From the NCBI GenBank assembly GCA_964618855.1, contig CAZUCD010000060.1:1-21097 (forward strand): a DNA stretch of 21,097 nucleotides. The letters are read 5' to 3'. Both the position numbers and the translations under genes were made by a program. Every line of letters begins with the position of its first letter. Position 1 is the first letter of the stretch. Under the pieces are notes generated by a model. The model searched no databases. It saw only the letters and a list, made by a program, of their open reading frames with translations, and was not told the DNA's origin. Below are positions 1 to 8,366 of the stretch, one piece after another. The stretch comes from CAZUCD01 sp964618855 (GTDB lineage Bacteria > Sumerlaeota > Sumerlaeia > SLMS01 > JANRJK01).

Positions 1-921
1 GAGTATCGCAATCAGGGGGGTCCGGAGTTCATGGCTCATGCGAGACAGGAACTCGTTCTTGGCGAGGTTGGCGCGCTCGGCGGCGCGGTTCGCGGCCTCG
101 AGCTGTTCGGCGCGCGCGCGCAGGTCCTGGTTCAGGCGCAGCACCTCCGCCTCCGCCGCCCTCTGGTGCGTGACATCGCGTGCGGTCGCGTACATGGCTC
201 CGTTCGGCTGCGGGACGGACTTCCATGAAAGGATGCGCCAGCTCCCGTCGGCGTGGCGGTAGCGGTTCTCGAACTCGAGGACCGGTTCCCCGCGCGCCAC
301 TTGCCGCTCGACCTCACGGCTGGTCGCCTCGATGTCGTCGGGGTGGACCATGCCGAGGTACGGCGTCCTCAACAGGTGGTCGAGGCCGAAGCCGAGGGTC
401 CGGGTGAACGCCGGGCTCATGCGCTTGAAGTACCCGTCCCCGCTCGCGATGCAGAGCATGTCCAGCGACAGCTCGAAGAACAGGTCGAGTTCGCGCTCGG
501 CCTCGCGGCGGCTCGTGACGTCGATGAAAAACCCCAGCAGGCCGGGTCCCCCCGTGGGGCCGACGCCCTCGTCGCCACTCAGATGCATCGAGAACCACAG
601 GTAGCGCCCGTCGGCGTGGCGGAACCGGAACTCGTGGCGGGACTCCCCGCTGCCCCGGATCGCCGCCAGGGCTTCCTCAAACCGCTCGGCCTCCTCCGGA
701 TGGATTATCCTGGACCAGAAGCCGCCCGGCTCCATCGCGCGGGGAAGTGGGTAGCCGAGTATCCTCTCGACGTTTGGGCTGATGTAGCCGAGCCCTCCGG
801 CATCACCGCGGCAAATGATGGCCGGACTGCGCTCGACGAGGTGTTCAAGGAGCGCAGGACCAATCCGGACACCCGTGGGGGTCGGGGGACCCTCGCGGTC
901 CTGGCCCACGTCTTGAGTCAT
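1..921 (-). CDS. PAS-PAS sensor histidine kinase, 3'-truncated by window edge
   Basis: The frame is open from an ATG at 921 down to base 1, giving 307 residues with no stop, so the C-terminal part lies outside the window. The first PAS domain spans about residues 25-140 and the second about 147-262; both end in PAC-like segments (GFFIDVTSRREAE and YATARDVTHQRAAE). A short Ala/Glu/Arg-rich coiled coil (about 263-290) leads to the H-box FLSRMSHELRTPL, whose phospho-accepting histidine is residue 297. The missing part should hold the rest of the dimerisation helix and the HATPase domain, and possibly a receiver domain. No transmembrane segment is evident, so it is probably a cytoplasmic sensor; the PAS ligand cannot be told. 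An in-frame ATG at 981 would add 20 mostly hydrophobic residues, and neither start has a clear ribosome binding site. It is transcribed away from the envelope operon at 1116. Confidence 0.9.
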   Translation of the reverse strand, partial: MTQDVGQDREGPPTPTGVRIGPALLEHLVERSPAIICRGDAGGLGYISPNVERILGYPLPRAMEPGGFWSRIIHPEEAERFEEALAAIRGSGESRHEFRFRHADGRYLWFSMHLSGDEGVGPTGGPGLLGFFIDVTSRREAERELDLFFELSLDMLCIASGDGYFKRMSPAFTRTLGFGLDHLLRTPYLGMVHPDDIEATSREVERQVARGEPVLEFENRYRHADGSWRILSWKSVPQPNGAMYATARDVTHQRAAEAEVLRLNQDLRARAEQLEAANRAAERANLAKNEFLSRMSHELRTPLIAIL

Positions 922-1115
922 ATGGATGGCCGCTCCCGCGATCAGGGCTGGCAGCCATGCGACTCCCGGGTTGCCGCCCATTGCAACGCCATTGTTTCAT
1001 GTTCTGGGGAGCACTGCGGGCCGCGGCCGCGATCGGGCGGCTGGGACCAATCCCCGCTTGCTTGGCGCCGGTCCTGATGGTGCTATCAACACCAGCGTGA
1101 AGGAGTTTCGTCACC
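922..1115. promoter_or_regulatory. Divergent intergenic region, histidine kinase / envelope operon
   Basis: These 194 bases separate two divergently transcribed genes and must hold the promoters for both. A clear Shine-Dalgarno sequence (AAGGAG, 1100-1105) precedes the ATG at 1116. A possible weak plus-strand promoter is TTGGCG, a 16-base spacer and TATCAA (about 1056-1083), which I would not rely on. No palindrome or regulator site stood out. If the kinase gene really starts at 981, the gap shrinks to about 134 bases. Confidence 0.4.
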
Positions 1116-3098
1116 ATGGATGACATCCGCCGCAAAGTGTACGCAGTGCAGCGCAGGTTGGCCTTCCTCGCCATCCTGGACATGAGCCTTCGCGCCATGT
1201 TCTTCGCCCTCGTGGCGGCCCTGGTCCTTGTGGCTGCGACGAAGTTCTTCCACGAGGACTTCGACCCGCTTCTCGTCTCGGCGGCGCTGGTCGGGGCGGC
1301 GGTGCTCATCTCGGCGGCGTGGGCGTGGACCCGCCGGCTCTCGCCGTTCGAGGCGGCGGTGCGCGCCGATGGCGTGCTGGCGCTGCGCGAGCGCATCTCG
1401 TCGGCATTCATCCTTGCGGACCGCGCGCAGGGTGACCCGGCGGTTGCCGCCCTCGCGGAGGACGCGGCGCACTTTGCGCGCGGCATCGATGCCTCGCGCG
1501 ACTTCCGATTCAAGGCACCGCCCCACGCCAAGTTCCTCGCCGTGCCCTTCGCCGCGCTGCTCGCGCTGCACTTCCTCATCGGCGACTTCGACCTCTTCGG
1601 CGACAAGCCCGTGGATGCCAAGCCCGCCACGAACGCCGTGAAGGAGGAAACCCTCCGCAAGGTGCAGGCCGAGCAGATCCGCAAGCTGGCCGAAACGGCC
1701 AAGGAAGCCTCGCTGGAGGAGGACGACCAGCTCTCCAAGATTTCGCGCAACCTCGAACGGCTCTCCCGAGACGTTTCGCTCGGAACGAAGGACCGCAAGT
1801 CCGCCGCGGCCGAGATGTCCCGCATGTCCGACGACATTCGGATGGAAAAGCGCCAATTGGAGCGCTCCCAGGAGCCGTTCAAGTCCCTCACCGGCCTCAA
1901 CCGCTCCCCGCAAACGAAGGACCTCCGCTCTGAACTCAAGGACCAGGACTTCGGCGGCGCCTCCAAGGAACTTGAGCAACTGGCCTCCAAGCTCGAGGGC
2001 ATGGACTCCATGTCCAAGGAGGAGCTGAAGGAACTGGCCGAGGAGTTGAAGGACCTCTCCGAGCAGACCAAGGAGAACCCGCAGTCGAGCCAAGCCTTCG
2101 CCGACGCGGCGAAGGCCGTCGAGAGCGCCGCACAGCAGATGACCCAGCAGAACCAGCAGAACCAGCAGCAAAACGCAGGCGGACAGCAGGGACAGCAGCA
2201 GCAGAGCGGACAGCAGGGAAACCAGTCACAGCAGCAGTCGGGACAGCAGGGGCAGCAGAGTTCGCTGCCTGGCATCCAGGCCGCGCAGGCGCTGCGCCAG
2301 GCCTCACAGGCCATGCAGAACCAGGCCGACGCCAAGCAGATGATCGCAAAGCTGGACCAACTTCAGCAGCAGATGCAGCAGCAACAGCAGCAGCAATCCG
2401 GCCAGCAGGGGAATCAGGGGCAGCAGAACCAGCAGGGTCAGGGACAGCAGGGCCAGAACCAGCAGGGGCAGCAACAGGGTCAGCCAGGGCAGGGCCAGCA
2501 GGGTGCGCAGTCCCAGCAGGGACAGCAGGGGCAACAGCAGAGCGGCAACAGCGGCCACCAGCAGGGCCAGGGCCAGCAGCAGGGCGATGGCCAGCAGGGA
2601 CAGTCCGGCCAGTCGAACAGCCAGTCCGGTGGGCAGCAATCGAGCGCGCAAAGCGGCCAGACGAACGGCGGCCAGCAGGGCCAGCAGGGTCAGGGACAGA
2701 GCCAGGGACAGGGGCAAAGCCAAGGCCAGGGCCAAGGCCAAGGTCAGGGCCAGGGCCAAGGCCAGTGGGACAGCCAAATGAACCCGAACGAAGGCGCCGG
2801 CAGCGGCGGGGGTGGAATTGGCCGGGGCGGACGCCCGCCGGACGATGGGAGCACGGCGCTTGGATTCACCGACACCTTCATCCCGGGGGAGAAGAAGGGG
2901 GGCGAGATCATCGCGGTCATCCAGATCGACGCCCCGGCCCCCGTCGGTGAGTCGAACGTCCAGTACCAGAATGTGTTCAACTCCTACCAGCAGAAGGCCT
3001 CCGACACGCTCAAGAACGACGTGATCCCGGCGACCTATCGAAATGCCGTTCGGGACTACTTCAAGGCGATCAATCCGGAGCAGCAGCCGAAGAAATAG
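1116..3098 (+). CDS. DUF4175-like membrane protein with coiled coil and Gln/Gly-rich tract
   Basis: This 660-residue protein starts at an ATG with a good AAGGAG site 10 bases upstream. Hydrophobic segments lie at about residues 17-42, 49-67 and 140-158, followed by a long charged coiled-coil region (about 170-345) rich in Lys, Glu and Ser. Residues about 341-551 are an extreme Gln/Gly/Ser tract with an alternating Q-G run at its end. The C-terminal 110 residues are ordinary sequence, containing an FIPGEKKGGE motif and ending with an IPATYRNAVRDYF-like segment. Proteins of this layout (DUF4175 and relatives) accompany vWA membrane proteins and MoxR ATPases in envelope operons, and the end segment is typical of them. 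The biochemical role is unknown; an envelope or periplasmic scaffold is my inference. Its TAG stop overlaps the GTG start of the next gene by one base. The family name is from memory, so moderate confidence applies to it. Confidence 0.8.
   Translation: MDDIRRKVYAVQRRLAFLAILDMSLRAMFFALVAALVLVAATKFFHEDFDPLLVSAALVGAAVLISAAWAWTRRLSPFEAAVRADGVLALRERISSAFILADRAQGDPAVAALAEDAAHFARGIDASRDFRFKAPPHAKFLAVPFAALLALHFLIGDFDLFGDKPVDAKPATNAVKEETLRKVQAEQIRKLAETAKEASLEEDDQLSKISRNLERLSRDVSLGTKDRKSAAAEMSRMSDDIRMEKRQLERSQEPFKSLTGLNRSPQTKDLRSELKDQDFGGASKELEQLASKLEGMDSMSKEELKELAEELKDLSEQTKENPQSSQAFADAAKAVESAAQQMTQQNQQNQQQNAGGQQGQQQQSGQQGNQSQQQSGQQGQQSSLPGIQAAQALRQASQAMQNQADAKQMIAKLDQLQQQMQQQQQQQSGQQGNQGQQNQQGQGQQGQNQQGQQQGQPGQGQQGAQSQQGQQGQQQSGNSGHQQGQGQQQGDGQQGQSGQSNSQSGGQQSSAQSGQTNGGQQGQQGQGQSQGQGQSQGQGQGQGQGQGQGQWDSQMNPNEGAGSGGGGIGRGGRPPDDGSTALGFTDTFIPGEKKGGEIIAVIQIDAPAPVGESNVQYQNVFNSYQQKASDTLKNDVIPATYRNAVRDYFKAINPEQQPKK
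2137..2766 (+). repeat. Low-complexity CAG/GGN repeat tract encoding Gln/Gly-rich segment
   Basis: Imperfect CAG-, CAGGGN- and GGCCAG-type units run through the middle of the 1116-3098 gene. There are two blocks: about 2137-2263, then a non-repeat helical stretch, then about 2362-2766. A run of seven Gln codons lies at about 2374-2397, and the end (about 2690-2766) is a near-perfect six-base Gln-Gly dipeptide repeat with mixed synonymous codons. The synonymous variation suggests selection on the protein composition rather than recent simple slippage. The tract leaves other frames free of stops, which creates long false reading frames on both strands. Confidence 0.85.
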
Positions 3099-4168
3099 TG
3101 CCGCACGAACGAACGGACATGGGCGCGCCATGCGCCCCTGCGGCCATGGCCGGGGCGTGTGCGCAATCGCTCCCCGTGCACGTGGGGTGCGTGCGATTCC
3201 GAGTGTCGGGCCGGTGGTCGAGTTCGCTGCCGTGGGTCGCGGCCGTTTGCCTCGCCCTGTCCGCTTGCGGTGGGCACGACCCCGTGCGCGGCGTCCGAAT
3301 CATTGGCCGGAAGGGGAACCAGCCCGGGCAGTTCTCCAAGCCCCGGGCCGTCGCGGTTACGCAAGAGGGGAAGCTGATCGTGATCGACCGCTCCGGTCGG
3401 TTCCAGAGCTTCGAGCTCGAGTCAGGCAAGTACCTGGGCAAGACCGTGCTGCCGGAGTACTCGAACGGAACGCCCACGGGCATGTCCCTCGACCGCAGGG
3501 ACGGGTCGCTCTGGATCGCGGACACGCACTACCAGCGGATCCTAAGGTACGATTCTGCCGGGAACCTGCTGCAGAAGTTTGGCGAGGTCGGGATCGGCCC
3601 GGGTCAGATGATCTTCCCGACCGACGTTTGTCCGGACCCGGTGGAGGATGTCCTGTGGGTGACGGAGTATGGGGAGAAGAACCGGCTCATCAAGTTTTCA
3701 AGGGACGGTCGCTTCCTTGAGGAATGGACGGGGCCGGCCTGGCAGGAAACGGAGTTGTTGCGGCCGATGGCTGTGGAGGTGGACCACCGGGGCAGGCTGC
3801 TCGTCGCCGACGCCGGGCACCATCGCATCAACGTGTACGACAAGGCGGGTAACCTGCTCACCCACATCGGGGGGCCTGGGACGGGGCCTGGGGAGCTGAA
3901 GTACCCCTACGACGTCGCGGTGGCGCCGGACGGATCCATCTACGTTTGCGAGTATGGAAACAGCCGGATCAGCCACTTCTCGGACGACGGGAAGTACCTC
4001 GGCACTTGGGGACGCCCCGGCGGATCCGCAGGGGAGTTGTACGCCCCCTGGGGGGTCTGCGTGGGCCCACGTGGTGACGTCGTGGTCGCGGACACGAACA
4101 ACAACCGGTTGCAGCACATTGAGGTCCCCGGGACCGTATTCGCACCCATTGCGCCGCCGGGGGTCTGA
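3098..4168 (+). CDS. NHL-repeat lipoprotein (six-bladed beta-propeller)
   Basis: The frame encodes up to 356 residues. A hydrophobic segment ending in the lipobox LSAC with following GG (cysteine at about residue 57 from the GTG at 3098) marks a lipoprotein. A signal peptide of normal length, beginning RFRVSGRW and running to the cysteine, would result from the GTG at 3191; ATGs at 3119 and 3146 are other choices. I give the longest form because its GTG overlaps the previous stop by one base, as the next junction also does. After the lipid anchor there are six NHL-type blades, each with a P-x-(A/D/G)-V type strand and a D/E-x-x-N/H-x-R-(I/L) end (for example WIADTHYQRILRYD, LVADAGHHRINVYD and VVADTNNNRLQHIE). 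The propeller fold normally binds protein or ligand and has no catalytic residues visible here. Its place between two large membrane proteins suggests a partner in the same envelope complex. Confidence 0.85.
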   Translation: MPHERTDMGAPCAPAAMAGACAQSLPVHVGCVRFRVSGRWSSSLPWVAAVCLALSACGGHDPVRGVRIIGRKGNQPGQFSKPRAVAVTQEGKLIVIDRSGRFQSFELESGKYLGKTVLPEYSNGTPTGMSLDRRDGSLWIADTHYQRILRYDSAGNLLQKFGEVGIGPGQMIFPTDVCPDPVEDVLWVTEYGEKNRLIKFSRDGRFLEEWTGPAWQETELLRPMAVEVDHRGRLLVADAGHHRINVYDKAGNLLTHIGGPGTGPGELKYPYDVAVAPDGSIYVCEYGNSRISHFSDDGKYLGTWGRPGGSAGELYAPWGVCVGPRGDVVVADTNNNRLQHIEVPGTVFAPIAPPGV

Positions 4169-7134
4169 TGCGCTTCGCGGAACCGATCTGGCTGATCCTG
4201 CTGCTGCTGGTGCCCGCCTTCTGGTGGCTGGGCGCACGCCTGCGCACGGTGGCGAGGACGCGCCGCATCGCGACCCTGGTGGTGCGGACGCTCATCGTGC
4301 TGGCGCTGGTCTTCGCCCTGGCGCAGCTCGAGCTCGTGCGGCGCTCGAACCTGCTGACGGTCTACTACCTACTCGACCTGTCGGACTCCGTGCCGGGCGC
4401 CTCGCAGGAACGCGCGCGCGCGCTCGTCACCGAGTTGAACCGCAGGATGACCAGCCGCGACGAGGCGGGCATGATTGTTTTCGGCGCCGTCCCGTCGCTC
4501 GAAACCCCCGCGACCGTCGGCTACGAGTTCGAGGGCAAGATCGCCTCGACGGTGGACACGACGCGGTCGGACCTCGCCGGGGCGATCCGGCTCGCGATGG
4601 CGGCATTCCCCGCCGACCGCATGCGCAGGATCGTCCTCCTTTCCGACGGCAACGAGAACAAGGGGAGCGCGCTCGAGACCGCGCGCCTCGCAAGGAACAA
4701 CGACATCCCGATCGACGTCATTCCACTTCGCTACGAGGCGTGGCAGGATGTCGCCATCGAGAAGGTGATCATCCCTGCGCAGACCACGCGCGAGGCCCCA
4801 TTCGAAATCAAGGCATACGTCAGCGCGGAGCGGGACACCAAGGGCATCCTCCGCGTCATCGAGGACGGCAAGCTCATCGCCGAGGAGGAGGTCGAGGTGA
4901 AGGGGGGACGCAACACCCCGTTCGTCCTCCCCCGCCGCCTCGAGGAAGGGGGCTTCCACAAGTACCAGGTCACCTTCGAGGCCAACGGCGACACGCGGGT
5001 GCAGAACAACAGGGGGGAGGCTTTCACCTACCTCAAGGCGGAACCGCGCGTACTGTACATCGAGGGCGACGACTCCGGCGAGAAGAACTACCTCGAGGGC
5101 GCACTTCGCGCCGAGGAGATCGACGTCGTGCGCAAGGGGAGCGACGGCATCCCCGTGTCGCTCGACGAACTGCAGAAGTACGACGCGATCATCCTCTCAA
5201 ACGTCCCCGCAGACGCGATGAGCCGCGCGCAGATGACCATGATCGAGCGCGGCGTGCACGACCTCGGCATCGGGCTGGTGATGATCGGCGGGGAGAGCAG
5301 CTTCGGAGCGGGGGGATACCAGGACACGCCGATCGAGACGGCGCTCCCGGTCTCCATGGACGTCAAGCAGCGCAAGATGCTCCCCAACGGGGCGCTGGCG
5401 ATCGTGCTGCACACGTGCGAGATCCCGCAGGGCAATGCCTGGGCCCGCGAGATATCCATCGCCGCGCTCAACGTGCTCTCCGCGGAGGACTACTTCGGCA
5501 TCGTGTACTACGGCGCGCCCAACACCGGCGCCGGGGGCGGCATGGGGGGATGGGGTGAGTTCTTCGCCTGGGACCCGGGGATGAAGAAGGCGGGCGACAA
5601 GCGCGCCATGCGCACCTCGATCAAGGGGATCGAGCCGCTCGACATGCCGACCTTTGCGCCGACCATGGAGATGGCCGTCAGCGAACTCAAGAAGGTCAAC
5701 GCCCAGACCAAGCACATGGTGATCATCTCGGACGGCGACCCGGCCCCGCCTGCGCAGACCACCGTGAATGCCATACGCGACGAGGGGATCACGGTCTCCA
5801 CGGTCGCCATCGCGCCGCACACGGGGCAGACGGTCGAGACGCTGGAGAACATCGCCTACTGGGGGGCGGGCAACTTCTACTATCCGAAGACGAGCGCCGA
5901 ACTGCCGCGCATCTTCACGAAGGAAGCGTCCGTCGTCCGCAAGTCGCTCATCTCCGAGGGCCAGTTCAACCCGGTCTACTCGCAGCCCAGCGATGTCCTC
6001 ACGGGATTGCAGGAGGGCCTTCCCTCGCTGAACGGGCTCGTGGTGACGACGCCAAAGGACCTGGCGACGCTGGCGCTCGTGCGCGACGCGCTGCAGGACG
6101 GCGTCGTGGTGGACTCGGATCCGGTGCTGGCTCACTGGCGCTACGGGCTGGGCAAGTCGCTCGCGTTCACGAGCGACGCAAAGAACAAGTGGGCCTCCCC
6201 CTGGGTCGAGCAACCCACCTACGGCAAGTTCTGGTCCCAGGCGATCCGCTGGGTGCTGCGCGAGACCTCGAACCAGAACTTCCAGGTCGCGACGGAGATT
6301 CGCGACGGCGTGGGGCGGGTCGTCCTCGACGCGATAGACACCGAGGGCGGGTTCATCAACTACCTGGACTTCACGACGAAGGTGATTGGCCCGGACCTGC
6401 AATCCCGCGAGGTCCGCGTCCGCCAGGTCGCCCCGGGCCGGTATGAGGGCACATTTCCCGCCTCCGAGGTGGGCACGTACATGGTCAGCCTCATGACCGG
6501 GGAGAAGCAGGGGGGGGAACTCGTGACGACGGGAACCTCGCTCTCCTACTCGCCTGAGTACGAGGCGCGCAGAAGCAACGACGACTTTGTGGAGAAGATA
6601 GCGGCAACCTCGGGTGGCAAGGTCGCCGGAGAAGGATACAACCCGTTCCTGCACGACCTGCGTGTGAAGGACCGGCCGACGCCTTTGTGGCCGCCGCTGC
6701 TGCTGCTGGCGGCGCTGCTGCTTCCGGTGGACATCTTCCTGAGGCGCGTGTACCTCGACCCGGCCGAGGTCCGAGAGTGGCTGGCCGAGAAGTTCGGCAG
6801 GTCTGCGGCCACGCTGGAGGAACAGGGGCAGCGGCTCGCCTCGCTCAAGGCCGCCAAGGACCGCGCGACGCAACGGCCCGAGGAGTCCGCCGAGGAGGAT
6901 GCCCGGGCGGCATTCCGGGAACGCCTCGAGAAGAAGGTCGCGGAGACGCAGTCCGCGCAGGAACCGTCCGTCTTCCAAAAGCCCACGGGTGCAGCGCCCG
7001 TCCGGCACCGCACCAAGGAGACGATTACCTCTCAGGAGGGCGGCAGCGCGGGACCCAAGCAACCGCCGGCGGAGGGGGGCATGGGCTCGCTTCTCGAGGC
7101 CAAGAAGCGCGCGAAGAAGAAGTTCGGGGACTGA
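4168..7134 (+). CDS. vWA / glutamine-amidotransferase-like membrane protein (Bat-like)
   Basis: The 988-residue protein starts at an ATG overlapping the previous TGA by one base. Two N-terminal membrane helices (about 7-22 and 34-53) precede a vWA domain with an intact MIDAS motif DLSDS (residues 70-74) and a strand ending IVLLSDGNEN. A beta-sandwich-like region follows, then a GATase-like domain (about 295-400) with the MIGGESSFGAGGY motif and no obvious catalytic Cys-His-Glu triad. A second vWA-like domain (about 405-590) keeps the VIISDGDP strand but has HTCEIPQG where the metal-binding DxSxS should be. After a further beta region (about 600-810) comes a C-terminal helix (about 838-858) and a charged, Ala/Glu/Lys-rich cytoplasmic tail. 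Annotated relatives near MoxR ATPases in planctomycete-type genomes share this order. Function is unknown; a metal-dependent protein-binding envelope component is the likely role. Confidence 0.85.
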   Translation: MRFAEPIWLILLLLVPAFWWLGARLRTVARTRRIATLVVRTLIVLALVFALAQLELVRRSNLLTVYYLLDLSDSVPGASQERARALVTELNRRMTSRDEAGMIVFGAVPSLETPATVGYEFEGKIASTVDTTRSDLAGAIRLAMAAFPADRMRRIVLLSDGNENKGSALETARLARNNDIPIDVIPLRYEAWQDVAIEKVIIPAQTTREAPFEIKAYVSAERDTKGILRVIEDGKLIAEEEVEVKGGRNTPFVLPRRLEEGGFHKYQVTFEANGDTRVQNNRGEAFTYLKAEPRVLYIEGDDSGEKNYLEGALRAEEIDVVRKGSDGIPVSLDELQKYDAIILSNVPADAMSRAQMTMIERGVHDLGIGLVMIGGESSFGAGGYQDTPIETALPVSMDVKQRKMLPNGALAIVLHTCEIPQGNAWAREISIAALNVLSAEDYFGIVYYGAPNTGAGGGMGGWGEFFAWDPGMKKAGDKRAMRTSIKGIEPLDMPTFAPTMEMAVSELKKVNAQTKHMVIISDGDPAPPAQTTVNAIRDEGITVSTVAIAPHTGQTVETLENIAYWGAGNFYYPKTSAELPRIFTKEASVVRKSLISEGQFNPVYSQPSDVLTGLQEGLPSLNGLVVTTPKDLATLALVRDALQDGVVVDSDPVLAHWRYGLGKSLAFTSDAKNKWASPWVEQPTYGKFWSQAIRWVLRETSNQNFQVATEIRDGVGRVVLDAIDTEGGFINYLDFTTKVIGPDLQSREVRVRQVAPGRYEGTFPASEVGTYMVSLMTGEKQGGELVTTGTSLSYSPEYEARRSNDDFVEKIAATSGGKVAGEGYNPFLHDLRVKDRPTPLWPPLLLLAALLLPVDIFLRRVYLDPAEVREWLAEKFGRSAATLEEQGQRLASLKAAKDRATQRPEESAEEDARAAFRERLEKKVAETQSAQEPSVFQKPTGAAPVRHRTKETITSQEGGSAGPKQPPAEGGMGSLLEAKKRAKKKFGD

Positions 7135-7270
7135 CGCCCCCCAGTCGGTTCGCGGGTCACGGGCAACAACCACGCGTGCGATTCGACTTTCCCACCCGCG
7201 CACCGATGCCTCCCCATGGCGCTCCGCTGCGCACGGTGCGCAGCGCCCATCCAAACGCCGGACCAACACG
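7135..7270 (+). promoter_or_regulatory. Intergenic leader with 21-base palindrome
   Basis: These 136 bases separate the vWA gene from the nucleotidyltransferase gene. They contain a perfect inverted repeat at 7225-7245 with 10-base arms (CGCTGCGCAC / GTGCGCAGCG) around one central G, ending 25 bases before the start codon. It could be an operator or an mRNA hairpin; there is no T-tract, so it is not a standard terminator. No clear Shine-Dalgarno sequence precedes the ATG at 7271. A promoter cannot be identified with confidence. Confidence 0.4.
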
Positions 7271-8272
7271 ATGAGAGCGATCATCCCCGTCGCGGGCATT
7301 GGGACCCGCATGCGCCCGCACACGCACACGCAGCCCAAGGTGCTCCTCCAGGTGGCGCAGAAGCCGATGCTGGATCACATCCTCGATGCCCTCGTGGAAG
7401 CCGGCATCACGGGTGTGACACTCGTGATCGGGCACCTCGGCGACCGCATCGTGGAGCACATCCGCAAGCACTACCCCGGGCTGGAGTTGAACTTCGTCGA
7501 GCAGGGGGAAATGCTCGGCCTCGGCCACGCGATCGCGCTGACGAAGGAGATCCACGCGGGGGACGACCGGCTGCTCATCATCCTTGGCGACACGATCGTC
7601 CAGATGGACTTCAAGGGACTGTTCTCGCTGCCCTGCGGATCGCTCGCGGTGAAGGAGGTCGAGGACCCGCGGCGATTCGGCGTGGTCGAACTTTCCGGAA
7701 ACCGCATCACGCGCCTGATCGAGAAGGCCGAGAACCCGCCCACGAACCTCGCCATCGTGGGGGTCTACCTGATCGACGACCCGGCGCTCCTTTTCGAGGG
7801 ACTCGACCACATCATCGCGAACAACCTGCGCACGAAGAACGAGTACCAGCTCACCGATGCGCTGCAGTACATGATCGAGCGCGGGGACGAGATGCGCCCC
7901 TTCCCCATCGAGGGATGGCTGGACTGCGGCAAGCCGGAGACGCTCCTGGAGACCAACCGGACGCTCCTCTCGAACTACTGCACGGCGGAGGTCGCGGCGG
8001 GCTACCGCGCGCGGTTCCCGAACTCGGTGATCGTGCCGCCGGTCTATATCGGCGAAGGGGCGCGGATCGAGAACTCGATCGTGGGGCCGCATGCCGCCAT
8101 CGCGCACGACGTGACCATCGAGAACTCAATCGTGTCGGACTGCACGATCGGCAAGCGCTCCTCGATCCGCCGCCTGGCCATCAGCGAATCCATGATCGGG
8201 GAGTTCGTCGAGGCCGCCGGGGCCACGCATTCGATCAACCTCGGCGACCACTCCGTCCTGACGATGAAGTAG
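7271..8272 (+). CDS. Sugar-1-phosphate nucleotidyltransferase with beta-helix tail (RmlA-long type)
   Basis: The 333-residue protein begins MRAIIPVAGIGTRMRP, the nucleotide-binding signature of sugar-phosphate nucleotidyltransferases, with PK at residues 22-23 completing it. GD at 106-107 fits the metal- and nucleotide-binding strand, and NEYQLTDAL and GWLDCGKPE match the sugar-binding part of glucose-1-phosphate thymidylyl/uridylyltransferases. Residues about 250-325 form a left-handed beta-helix tail (hexapeptide-like V-Y-I-G-E-G-A-R-I-E-N-S-I). Family members join a sugar 1-phosphate to dTTP or UTP, giving the activated sugar and pyrophosphate for surface polysaccharide synthesis. The length and beta-helix resemble the long form of RmlA, but dTTP versus UTP preference cannot be read from sequence. 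The frame extends far upstream (to 6899) inside the vWA gene, but the family signature fixes the start at 7271. Confidence 0.88.
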   Translation: MRAIIPVAGIGTRMRPHTHTQPKVLLQVAQKPMLDHILDALVEAGITGVTLVIGHLGDRIVEHIRKHYPGLELNFVEQGEMLGLGHAIALTKEIHAGDDRLLIILGDTIVQMDFKGLFSLPCGSLAVKEVEDPRRFGVVELSGNRITRLIEKAENPPTNLAIVGVYLIDDPALLFEGLDHIIANNLRTKNEYQLTDALQYMIERGDEMRPFPIEGWLDCGKPETLLETNRTLLSNYCTAEVAAGYRARFPNSVIVPPVYIGEGARIENSIVGPHAAIAHDVTIENSIVSDCTIGKRSSIRRLAISESMIGEFVEAAGATHSINLGDHSVLTMK

Positions 8273-8366
8273 CCCGGTTCGATTGGGCTGGACGCCGGGG
8301 GGTTGGGCCGGATGCAATGCTCGTTCTGGTCAAGACTGCCCCCTTGACGAAAGGAATCAATCAGGC

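Noticed and set aside
253..1077. 274-codon plus-strand frame opposite the histidine kinase
   Set aside because: The minus strand has two PAS domains and an H-box; the plus frame has no recognisable feature.
845..2335. Long minus-strand frame (496 codons) opposite the DUF4175-like gene, and others at 1086-2171 and 2304-3131
   Set aside because: They are Cys/Ser/Ala- or Leu-rich translations of the Gln/Gly repeat and high-GC codons, without a family motif; the plus-strand gene has a ribosome binding site, membrane helices and a conserved end.
2137..2766. Repeat tract considered as a CRISPR array or tandem repeat element
   Set aside because: Units are short, imperfect, contiguous and in coding frame, with no regular unique spacers.
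5197..7338. 713-codon minus-strand frame opposite the vWA gene
   Set aside because: Arg/Leu/Gly/His-rich composition typical of antisense of GC-rich genes; the plus strand encodes clear vWA motifs.
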